A stretch of 64,000 nt of DNA from Costus lasius. Taxonomy: Eukaryota; Streptophyta; Magnoliopsida; Zingiberales; Costaceae. The notes under the pieces were generated by a model that ran no database searches, had not been told where the DNA came from, and worked only from the letters and a program-made list of their open reading frames with translations. The DNA is taken from NCBI GenBank assembly GCA_027563935.2, contig CM050446.2, positions 26,415,501-26,479,500 on the forward strand, given 5' to 3'. Of the stretch, positions 54,138 to 64,000 are shown piece by piece. Every line of letters begins with the position of its first letter. Position 1 is the first letter of the stretch. The position numbers and the translations under genes are program-made.

Positions 54138-56150
54138 ATGGGGTCAAATGATAAATCTTTTGAGCAAGATGATACATGTGCATGCATAAGAGTTGGGGAA
54201 CCTGAATCTTCATCACTTGTTTCAACTGTTGGTATGATCTTTAATAGTGAAGATGCAACATATGATTTTTATAATGAGCATGTGAAAAGAATGAGATTTG
54301 GTATCAATAAATTGTACCTAGAGCGTAGAAAAGATGGTTCATTGAAGTATCAAATATTTTCTTGTAGCAAACAAGGTTTGAAAAAAACTCACCCTACACA
54401 TGAGGCTAGGAAACCACAAGCTTCGACAAGAACAAACTGTATGGCTCGGGTGGATTTTAAGATTTCAATCAATGATGTTTGGATAATATCCAAAGTTCAG
54501 ATCAACCATAACCATCCAATGACTAGTCCAAATAAGATCAATCGGCTTAGATCACAAAGAAAAATCCTACCTTTCCAACGTTCTCTTATAGACCAACTGA
54601 CTGCATCTGGTATCAAGCTTCATTATATTCATAATTATTTTTAGTCCGGGGCAGGTAATATGGATGTTGGTTTCATAAGAGATGATATTACAAATTATAT
54701 TCAAAAATAGAGACGGAAAAGATTGGATGGTCTGGAAAAGAATGGTATTTTGAATTATCTAACGGAGAGGCGAGCCAAAGATCCTTCTTTCTTTTCTACT
54801 ATTGAAGTTCATAGTTCATGCGAGAGTGCTAATTTTTTTTGGGCTGATGGTAGGTCAATTGTAGATTATGCTTATTTTGGCGATGTTATTTCTTTTGATA
54901 CCACATTTCTAACAAATGAGTATGATATGCCATTTGCTCCAATCATTGGTGTGAATCAGCACAAGCAAATAATTATTTTTGGTGCTGCTTTATTATATGA
55001 TGAGACAGCTGAATCATTTATTGGCTGTTTGAAACCTTTTTGAAAGTAATGTCTGGCCGGCATTCTGCGACCATTTTTACAGATCAATCGGCAGCAATAT
55101 CGAAGGTAATTGAGACTGTAATGCCAAATACAACACACCGTCTATGTTTATGACATCTTTTCAATAATGCAGTAACACATCTAAGCCATGAGATTCATGG
55201 TAGTACTAGATTTCTTGAAGATTTGAGACATATGGTATATGAGAGGTGTAGCATAGATAGTTTTGAGATACTATGGACTAGTCTAGTAAATAAGTACCAA
55301 CTTAGTGAAAATAATTGGATACGAAATTTTTATAATATACGTATAAAATGGGCTGCATGCTATCGTGCGCAGACATTTTGTGCAGGTATTAGCACATCAC
55401 AACGAAGTGAGAGTATAAATGGTCATTTAAAATAATTCTTCAAGAAAAAATTGTCCTTGTTTGAATTTCTAGAATAATATGATAAGGCAGTCATATTCTT
55501 TCGTGAGAAAGAATTAAAAGAAGATTTCAAGAGTAGAAACAGCACACCTGTAAATGCCTTCTGTAACATATTAAGAGAAGTATCTTCGGTATACAACATA
55601 GTTATGTACAAAGAGTTTGAGCAAGAGTATAAGATAAGCCTTGATTCGAGTATTACATTCATGACATCTGATTCTGATGTTGGTTGTTTGACATTCAAGG
55701 TATTTTCTCAAAATAATGGTAGAGATGAGTTTGTGATGTACAACCCTTCTTTTGTGACTGTCAACTGCACATATAAACTCTATGAACTGAATGGAATTTT
55801 ATGTGGCCATTGTATAAAAGTTCTAGCAATTAACAATGTGAATTCAATACCACACCATTATATATTACATAGGTGGACAAAGTATGCTAGACAAGGTCAC
55901 GGATTTAATACAAGTCCACCTATCAGTGAAGGTCATGGAAAAGAGAGTTTGACATCTATATATAGCCGAGTTTGTCAAAAGCAATATTAAATGTCAACAA
56001 AGAGTATGCATAGTAGAAAAACGCTTGAATCGATAGAAGTAGCAACTAATTAGCTGAGTATACAAGTTGATGAATTATTGCGCACCGAGCCTCCAAATGT
56101 TGACTCACAATTTAAAAGTAATGAAATTAGTGATGCTTAAATAATTGAGG
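54138..56150 (+). pseudogene. FAR1/FRS-type MULE transposase, decayed
   Basis: The first frame (54,138-54,644) is a FAR1 DNA-binding domain: G-M-I-F-N-S-E-D-A opening, conserved Cys residues and an N-H-N-H-P end. The same frame resumes (54,723-55,043) with the MULE transposase core and its first catalytic Asp in S-F-D-T-T. After a frameshift near 55,040 come the second Asp (F-T-D-Q), an R-S-E-S-I-N-G block and a SWIM zinc finger (C-T-Y ... G-I-L-C-G-H, near 55,770-55,815). Breaks: stops at 54,642, near 54,706, near 55,151, 55,432 and 55,471 plus the frameshift. The family gave rise to FHY3/FAR1 regulators, but this copy lies inside a transposon and is dead. Confidence 0.88.
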
Positions 56151-56724
56151 AACCGATTATCACCATAAAGCCCCCTGTTGCGAAAAAAGGACCAAAGGAG
56201 AAACGAAAGAAGGGTCTTCTAGAAAGAATAAAAAAGAACAAAAAAATCACAAGCTCAAGTTCTAGTAGACCTTTGAGTACTGAGCATCCTATTCCTACAT
56301 TCAATTCAACTTCTATGTATGCAAATATACAAGTAATTCTTATTTTGATGTAGTAATAAATATCGTTGATATACTCATATTGCTTTGTACATAATAGGTC
56401 CCTCAACCTTCCACAATGTTCTATCTTAGAAACATACACCATGCTCTTCTGGTTTCTGTTTTTTCATATGTATAGTTGGACGCACAAAGCAATCCTTATG
56501 ATCCACCACCATCACTTTCATATAGTCAAATGATGATGGGAAATACCTCTACATATGTAAGATCCTTCACATTATCATATGTTGTATAATTTATGCGAGA
56601 AATGTGTGATAACTAATACTAGTTAATCTTAATTCATCCCCAGGTTTCAGACGAAGCATCACAGGTTGCTCAGCCACAACTATCATCATAGAAAAACGAG
56701 CCAAATTGAGTGATAAACATTTTA

Positions 56725-57500
56725 AATAACGTTGATGTGCATGTTCCTGTGTTGTATTAACGTTGATGTGCTATACAAATAGCGTTGATGTACATGTGTT
56801 AATGTTGATGTGCTGTACAATTAGCGTTGATGTACATGATAAATACAGCTTTCGTACATACATATATACAATTGCTTTGTCCATTTACATTCTAAATAGC
56901 GTTGATGTGCTGTTTAAATAGCATTGATGTGTTAGCGTTATTCATTGTGTGTGCGTTGATGTACATGTGTTAGCATCACAGGTTGCTGTACAAATAGCGT
57001 TGATGTACTATTTAGATAGCGTTGATGTACATATGTTAGCATCACAGGTTGCTGTACAAATAGCGTTGATGTGCTATTTAAATAGCGTTAATATGCTATA
57101 CAAATAGCGTTGATGTATATGTGTTAGCATCATAGGTTGCTGTACAAATAATGTTGATGTGCTATACAAATAGCGTTGATGTACATGTGTTAGCATCACA
57201 GGTTGCTGTACAAATAACGTTGATGTGCTATACAAATAGCGTTGATGTACATGTGTTAGCATCGTAGGTTGCTGTACAAATAGCATTGATGTGCTGTACA
57301 AATAGCGTTGATGTACGTGTGTTATCATCATAGGTTGCTGTACAAATAGCGTTGATGTGCTATTTAAATAACGTTGATGTGCTATACAAATTGCGTTGAT
57401 GTACATGTGTTAGCATTACATGTTGCTATACAAATAGCGTTGATGTGCTGTACAAATAGCGTTAATGTGCTGTACAAATAGCGTTGATGTACATGATAAA
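56725..57500 (+). repeat. 22-bp minisatellite with 66/88-bp higher-order units
   Basis: The base unit is close to CTGTACAAATAGCGTTGATG plus two bases. The marker GGTTGCTGTAC recurs at 56,981, 57,047, 57,135, 57,201, 57,267 and 57,333, that is at spacings of 66, 88, 66, 66 and 66 bp, all multiples of 22. It lies between the convergent transposase and Ulp1-type gene. The long minus-strand frame across it is only the translated repeat. Confidence 0.85.
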
Positions 57501-57639
57501 TAACATTGAAACCAAGTTTAAATAGCATTGATACATATTCACATATGGTTGATACATACATATATACAGTTGCGTTATCCATTTACAAAAAGTCACTTTC
57601 TAATACAAATACAAGAAATCAGTTTCTAATACTGATCAA

Positions 57640-60600
57640 TGTATTCACTTTCTAAGCATCCTCTAAATATTTCCAAGCTAGTAATAGCTCTTAATTTTGG
57701 CATCTCTGCCCGTGAGAAATCAAAATTGGTGTTCCTACATAGACACTATATAATCTTCATTACAAATACTCCGCAATCCTTGGATTCATGCTGTGTAAGA
57801 CATTTAACATCCCATATTTTTTGATACGTAGTGAGATCCCAATTAGCCTCACATTTCAACCCTACAGTCTGTCTATTGAAATGTGAATTTATTACTCCTA
57901 TCTGCATCAACAAAACTAGTGTTTATAAGTTTAATAGCATTGAAATTTAAGTATAAAAGCAATACAAGAGGTAAGGAGAATTTGTTACTTATATAAGCAT
58001 CTACATAAGACTTATCTGAAGCTATTGGATGTAATAAAGAATTATAAAATGTAATGGTCTTCTCATCCCTTTGTATGTACATGAGAAACCAATGCTCTTT
58101 ATTACTAATTGGGCAGAATATTCTTTTAATGTTTGTGGCGTCCTCTATGGAAGTAATTCATGAATTCATAAGCCACTCCAAATTGATGTGCTACATACAA
58201 TTGATAAAAACTCCCCGAGATGTAGGCAAATATGAGATATTTTCTTTTTTTCGCATATTTCTTACTACGGTTGTGAAGTAGGTATGCATATGCATCAATC
58301 ACCTACAATGAATATGTACATGTAGAGGTATAATTACGAATATGCATATGTGTATACTATGCGAAAATTAAAAAAAGTTGTTGGTACTTACATTATCTTG
58401 AACCATTTCGCCAAATAATACACCACATATGGTGATCTTTCTTACTTCACAACTGTCGCCAAGAGTGAACAAGTCCATAGGCAAGTCAAGATAGCCATTT
58501 ATTTGTTGGCGTTGATGATCAGTTATTAAATTATGTCCACAATAATCTCTTCTACTTACATATTGCCAAAGGGAAGCTAACTGTTAAATATACATATATC
58601 AACGATAATTTACATGTATCAATGATAATTGCATCCACCAATGTGTTTAACTCTAACTCCAACATTATTTAAATCTATCAACATGGTTTAATAAAAGCAA
58701 GGTACAATAATGCCATGTTATGAAATAATACCTCTTGCAGTTGCCTAGATGGTGGCACATCAACTGTCTTCTTCTTATCTCCCCCTCGATATAAGGAGAG
58801 TTTAGTGCTGCAGAGGCCTTTCGTATTCTTTCCCCCTTCCCCATCTCGCAATCATCTTCACCTTCAGCTGCACTATCATCATATGACCATTCCAATTCTT
58901 TCTCAGTTTCTTCAGTTAGCTTCTCATATGCAGCTGTAAGGTCCTTCAGCTTCTTTTCATAATAATCTTTAAGCTTCTTTATCTCGGCCACATACTCTTC
59001 AACCTGGTTACGACATAACATCTCTAGAGAGAGCTTCTCTTCAGTTAAGCTCTGTACTCTAGCCATAATATCATTTACAGCTTTTTTCAGCTTCGTTATC
59101 TCGGCCTTGAGTATTTCATTCTCTAACAGTGTGTATTTCTGTTTGCTCCTCTCCTCAGCCACATAAAATTCCAATTTATGAAATTTATTACCAATGTCAT
59201 CTCTTTCTTCTTGCATCTTCTGCAAAGGAGCTTTCAACCTCTGTATTTCCTCTACCTCCTCCGATTCATGTGTATTATCTGAATCTTCTAGCAATTCTTT
59301 ATTTATCTATTAGAAATAAAACCATCTATTAGTTTAAGGATAAAATGTACTTAATTTCTCATAAAATAGTTTAAGGGTAATACTCACATCTTTAGAAAAT
59401 GTCACTGGGACAGAGATAACAGTCTCGCTTCCTTCCCAAATGGGAGTCTGTATCCTATGATCTTCTTCACTATGTACAGGATCATCTTCCATATCTACAA
59501 GATGATCATCCATATCTACAAGGTGATCTTCTTCACTATCTATATGATCTTCTTCATTATGTACAACAGCAGCATCATTTACAATATTTACTTCGGCATC
59601 TTGTACTATTTCGTATTCTACTGCAGCATCGTCTTGTCTCTCTTCATCTTGTGGAGCATCAGTTTGTGAATCATCATCTTGTATAACATCTTCGATTTTA
59701 AAAATTATTTTGTATAGATAATATACCATATGGTCAGACACAAGTATTCATATTATTTAATGAGAATGACATGAATTAACTAAATACATGAGAATTATCC
59801 AGCTTTTCTAACTTCTTTTCAAATGTCGCTCTTCTTCCAGCAGTCATTTTCGCCAAACAAAATAAGTGAGGGTGAACGCCCTCCACCTTGATATCATTAT
59901 ATAATTGGTAGTGTTCATATAACCAAACCTATAAAATAAATAAGATTATGATGTCAATTATCAGTAATATATTTCCTAATAATACATACTTATGAAAAAA
60001 GCCTTCACTTACACAAAGAAGGATGCCACACCCCGCAAATGATGTAGCATTTTCCCTGAAACTTCGAGTAAGATGATATGTCAAGTATCTATGTATAGTC
60101 TCAGCCCAATTGTATCTACTCAGCTTCGTCAGATCATCCACATATTCTAGAAAAACTGGATCTAAGGTGTAGTAAACACCACAAAATAAGAACGTGCAAA
60201 ATAAGTACAAAATACTGAGCTTCTTCATTTTTCCTCATCCAATATCTTGCTATTTGGGCCTACAACAGACTTCAGTTTATCCTCAATCATTTGCCTTCTT
60301 ATGGTTTTCCCCTTAAAGTCATCTTTAAATAGGCTTGAATCCAGGGTTCGCAAGTGAAATTGCACTAAATCTCCCATATCTGGTAATCTAAGGATGATTG
60401 ATACTTCCTTGATCGTAAATTCTAAAAAGACTCCATTGATGCTGAAGCCGCATCTATTCTCATCCCATGTATGTCTCATGTACTCCAAAGCCAACATATC
60501 CAAGGGTACCGTTGGTCCTGTAAATAAATGGCCAAAAGGGGTGGCCTGCAGCAGTTCAATCAAGTTGTTGTCCTCTGCTATTTATCCAATGATAGTGTGT

Positions 60601-60668
60601 AATTTCGACATTGAACATCTATTAAAATTTGGTCGAGGTCGTGCCGGTGCTCTTCCATTTTCTGTGAA
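57640..60668 (-). pseudogene. MULE-borne composite gene: mobile-domain-like region, acidic stretch, coiled coil, Ulp1-type protease
   Basis: Read on the minus strand. At 60,668-59,929 a region has L-I-E-L-L-Q-A-T-P-F-G and later Y-N-W-A-E ... G-C-G-I-L-L; after a probable intron, W-L-Y-E-H-Y at about 59,930 continues to 59,787. This resembles DUF1985/plant-mobile-domain proteins. Next come an acidic Asp/Glu/His segment (59,334-59,741), a long coiled coil (about 58,810-59,294) and a C48-type protease region with E-H-W-F-L (catalytic His, near 58,080) and S-K-D-C-G-V-F-V (catalytic Cys, near 57,750). A stop follows soon after D-C-G-V-F-V-M-K, and there is an in-frame TAA near 60,590, so the gene looks damaged. 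Exon limits are not settled. Ulp1 enzymes process SUMO; a role in the transposon is unknown. Confidence 0.7.
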
Positions 60669-60689
60669 TGAATACTAAAAAAATTGGGA

Positions 60690-62345
60690 GTCAAAGTATA
60701 ATATGTATGTGTATCAACGCAAAGTAAACTCAGTGCATCAATGCTAATGTCTATATGTATCAACCCAAAATGTTTGTGTCTCAATGATAATATCATCTCT
60801 ATCAAATCAAATTTAATTGTATTTAGATAATTTCTATATGTATCAACGAGTATGAACAAAGAAATTGTGTATCAATGAATAATTTCTATGCGCATCATCG
60901 CAAAGTAAACTCAGTGCATCAACGCTAATGTCTATGTGTATCAACCAAAAATTTATGTGTCTCAATAATAATTTAATCTCTATCAAGTCAAATTTAATTG
61001 TATATAGGTCATTTTTATCTGTATCAACGAGTATGAACAAAGAAATTATATATCAATGAATAATTTCTATATGCATCAACACAAAGTAAACTCAGTGCAT
61101 CAACGCTAATGTCTATGTGTATCAACCGAAAATTTATGTGTCTCAATAATAATTTAATCTCTATCAAGTCAAATTTAATTGTATATAGGTCATTTTTATG
61201 TGTATCAATGAGTATGAACAAAGAAATTGTATATCAATAAATAATTTCTATGTGCATCAACGCAAAGTAAACTCAGTGCATCAACGCTAATGTCTATGTG
61301 TATCAACTGAAAATTTATGTGTCTTAATGATAATTTAATCTCTATCAAGTCAAAAGTGGTAGTATCTAGGTAATTTCTATGTATATCAACGAGTATGAAC
61401 AAAGAAATTGTGTATCAATGAATAATTTCTATGTGCATCAATGCAAAGTAAACTCAGTGCATCAACGCTAATGTCTATGTGTATCAACTTAAGGGTAAAA
61501 TGTCTCAATGATCATTTAATCTCTATCAAGTCAAAAGTGGTAGTATCTAGCTAATTTCTATGTGTATCAACGAGTATGAACAAAGAAATTGTGTATCAAT
61601 GAATAATTTCTATGTGCATCAACGCAAAGTAAACTCAGTGTATCAACGCTAATGTCTATGTGTATCAACCGAAAATTTATGTGTCTCAATGATAATTTAA
61701 TCTCTATCATGTCAAATTTAATTGTATCTAGATAATTTCTATGTGTATCAATGAGTATGAACAAAGAAATTGTGTATCAATGAATAATTTCTATGCGCAT
61801 CAACGCAAAGTAAATTCAGTGCATCAACGCTAATTTCTATGTGCATCAACTAAAAATTTTTGTGTCTCAATGATAATTTAATCTATATCAAGTCAAATTT
61901 AATTGTATATAGGTCATTTTTATGTATATCAACGAGTATGAATAAAGAAATTGTATATCAATGAATAATTTCTATGTGCATCAACGTAAAGTAAACTCAG
62001 TGCATCAATGCTAATTTCTTTGTGTATCAACCCAAAATTTTTATGTCTCAATGATAATTTAATCTCTATCAAGTTAAATTAAATTGTATCTAGGTAATTT
62101 CTATGTGCATCAACGCAAAGTAAACTCAGTGCATCAACGCTAATGTCTATGTGTATCAACCCAAAATATTTGTGTCTCAATGATAATATCATCTCTATCA
62201 AGTCAAATTTAATTGTATCTACGTAATTTCTATGTGTATCAACGAGTATGAACAAAGAAATTGTGTACCAATGAATAATTTCTATGCGCATCAATGCAAA
62301 GTACACTCAGTGTATCAACGCTAATTTCTATGTGTATCAACGCTA
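60690..62345 (-). repeat. MULE right subterminal array, 181-bp tandem repeats
   Basis: About nine units. The anchor GAGTATGAACAAAGAAATT recurs near 60,848, 61,029, 61,210, 61,391, 61,572 and 61,753, at exactly 181 bp. Later units are partly deleted. It is the inverted counterpart of 52,560-54,110. The 65-residue frames inside are translated repeats, not genes. Confidence 0.9.
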
Positions 62346-62794
62346 ATTTAAATTCTACCAAACAAACTTCAACCCTATCAAAGTAATTTTTATGTGTATA
62401 AATGATAGTTTACCTGTTTTGCAGTTAATTGGAGATGACTCGAGAGCAGACTCTCCTCTTCCTCCGGAGACAACACAAGCTTTTCAATGAATATGGTAGA
62501 AAGAAGAAAATAATGTTAGAGAAATGCGACAATGAAGAAGCTTAAACCCTAAACTCAACGAGAGCAGATTTGTGTCGAAGACGACATGGACTTTTCCGAG
62601 ATATCTAACAACGAAGAAAACATTATGCGCTGCTCACCTGCTTTACCAGATGCTGGGAGTTAGTCAGACAACAACGAACGACTTATCGCAGGAGGTAGGA
62701 GCTTCGAAATCGCCGGAGAAGAGCTAGCGCCGGTTCGTAACAGAGGATGGCGGAGGTGTCGGGTTAGGTTAATTAGGGGTTTAGAAAGGGTTTC
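62346..62794. other. MULE unique segment between right array and inverted repeat
   Basis: About 450 bp with no array and no long frame. It may hold the promoter and first non-coding exon of the minus-strand gene; this is inference. Confidence 0.4.
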
Positions 62795-62976
62795 GGGGGG
62801 AAATGAAAACACAACAGTAAATATTCTCAACCTGGGTTACACTGCACCGGTAATGGGGTGCACTAACGGGAAAGTTTGCATCGAGATCCGTGTCCATGAG
62901 GATGTAAATCGAATAACGATTAGGGTACCCAGCTCAAAAAACTCTACTGGGTACCTAGGTTAGGCCATTTCTTCCC
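62795..62976 (-). repeat. MULE right terminal inverted repeat
   Basis: Reverse complement of the left terminal repeat, with an extra 20-odd bp near 62,900. Confidence 0.85.
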
Positions 62977-62981
62977 AACAC

Positions 62982-64000
62982 AGTGTTGTCACCAGTCGAT
63001 GCAGAATTAAATTACAAATATCAAATTTAGTTTCTCTTCTTATTTGATATGTTTTTATTTAGAAGAAAGAAACCCACAAAGATACCCGTTCTCTACGCCA
63101 ATGACTCACTCGAGGACCCAAATAACAACTGACAAATTTGCTTTACGGCAACTTCACACTAACCCCAAACCCTAAATCCCAAACCTTTACTGCTGCCTTG
63201 CTCACATCTCTCACATCTCTGTTCTTTTAACCTCACCTCTCTTTTCTTTCAACCCAACTTATATAGATTACAACTCTCAGCCCAACTCTCTACAATATTA
63301 CCTCACATTATCTCTTCCTTATTACAAGCGAGACTAAGGCATAAGCAGCTGGAATTGTAGAGTGTTCGAGCACTCTGATAAGCGAGCAAGCAGCTTGGTT
63401 GTGGCGAGAAGGAGCACACAAGAGGGACAAGACACAAATATGTCCATGCTGAAGAAATCATGATATTATCATAGAACTAGAACATCACATAATCATAGCA
63501 TCACCAATCACAAATCACAACACAAAACCAATGAGGAAAAGGGAGCTCTGCTCCACGATCAACTCGAACACAAAGAAGCTAGAACACGATCATAACAAGA
63601 CCAAAAATGGGGATTGGTACACCCTCATCCTCCAATTATAAAACCCAATGACCCATCATCACAATCACGAACACATCCACCAGGCGAGGAAGTAAGGCAT
63701 ACCTCTAGTAGCCGAGTCTCCAGCTGAAGAGAAGACCAAAATTAGCCAACCCTGTTTATGTGAAAAGGGTTTCGTCTAGACGCGATAGGAAAATAGGAGG
63801 AAATCTAGCTATTATAGAGATGAACCAAAACTCCAGCAAGCTTTTAGGAAGTAGAATCGTAGCAAAACACCCAACTTGACTTAGAGGAATACCACAGGGG
63901 GTAGAGTATGTCACCGGCGTTACCTCCTGAGTTCCCAACAAGTGGGAAGATCTACGAACTTCAGCCTCAGTGTAGAACATGTTGATTAACCTTGAAGCCT
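62982..64000. other. Unassigned sequence after the MULE
   Basis: Before the MULE inserted, this was upstream of the PPR gene. Pyrimidine-rich stretch at about 63,180-63,330 with a TATATAGATT near 63,259; no gene recognised. A 74-codon minus frame at 63,756-63,980 has no family resemblance that I can see. Confidence 0.4.

Larger units (their letters stand above)
52128..62976. mobile_element. Mutator-like element, 10.85 kb, with FAR1-type transposase and Ulp1-type gene
   Basis: The outer inverted repeats match over roughly 150-180 bp: left 52,128-52,282, right 62,795-62,976 (shared GGAAGAAATGGCCTAA, GTACCCAGTAGAGTTTTTTG and GTGTTTTCATTT). AACAC lies directly outside both ends (52,123-52,127 and 62,977-62,981); a longer duplication is not visible. 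Inside, long repeat arrays stand in inverted orientation near each end. A decayed transposase is on the plus strand and a multi-exon Ulp1-type gene on the minus strand. This gene pair matches what is known of Kaonashi-type MULEs, which carry captured ULP1 genes. Confidence 0.85.

Noticed and set aside
57074..57406. 110-codon minus-strand frame with a 22-residue repeated motif
   Set aside because: It is the translation of the 22/66-bp minisatellite; period and phase follow the DNA repeat, with no other sign of coding.
60578..62306. Series of 65-codon minus-strand frames 181 bp apart
   Set aside because: They are copies of the tandem repeat, not a gene family.

Overview
This window is nuclear DNA of a flowering plant. 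It holds three recognisable host genes: a SAR1-type GTPase with introns, a four-exon beta-D-xylosidase and a PLS-type PPR protein. The rest is mostly transposable elements, viral insertions and plastid DNA. The very GC-rich 5' exons of the xylosidase and the GC-rich PPR gene would suit a monocot, but that is only a leaning. No species can be named from what is visible.

Region 1 (1-31,584) is a Ty1/copia retrotransposon on the minus strand: 5' LTR 30,517-31,584, primer site, gag, protease, integrase and part of reverse transcriptase. A 25.8-kb block of endogenous pararetrovirus (Caulimoviridae) splits it. A 1,211-bp piece of the copia pol gene is present on both sides of the block (341-1,551 and 27,309-28,519) at one constant offset, like an enormous target duplication. 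The viral block has a near-complete plus-strand copy (1,697-9,635), a scrambled centre of about sixteen short pieces in both orientations (9,636-18,043), and a slightly more than full-length minus-strand copy (18,044-27,307; primer site to primer site about 8.72 kb). The viral gene order is ORF1, ORF2, movement protein, capsid protein with zinc knuckle, protease/RT/RNase H, ORF6. ORF2/MP, MP/CP and CP/Pol each overlap by ATGA, and ORF1/ORF2 also overlap. The minus-strand copy keeps five of six frames open; ORF1 has a stop at codon 100. I cannot place the virus in a named genus.

Region 2 (31,585-46,740) holds a Harbinger-like element with a tRNA-like internal promoter, a probable solo LTR, the SAR1 gene (35,818-39,488), a broken DUF1645-type gene fragment, a 714-bp hAT-like element carrying a piece of plastid ycf1, and a 228-bp foldback MITE with a 9-bp target duplication.

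Region 3 (46,741-52,127) holds the beta-xylosidase gene and a convergent PPR gene.

Region 4 (52,128-62,976) is a 10.8-kb Mutator-like element with terminal inverted repeats extended by inverted arrays of roughly 180-bp repeats. It carries a decayed FAR1-type transposase on the plus strand. A composite minus-strand gene (mobile-domain-like region, acidic stretch, coiled coil, Ulp1-type cysteine protease) lies convergent to it. The left end of this element sits 33 bp from the likely PPR start codon. The last 1 kb holds nothing I recognise.
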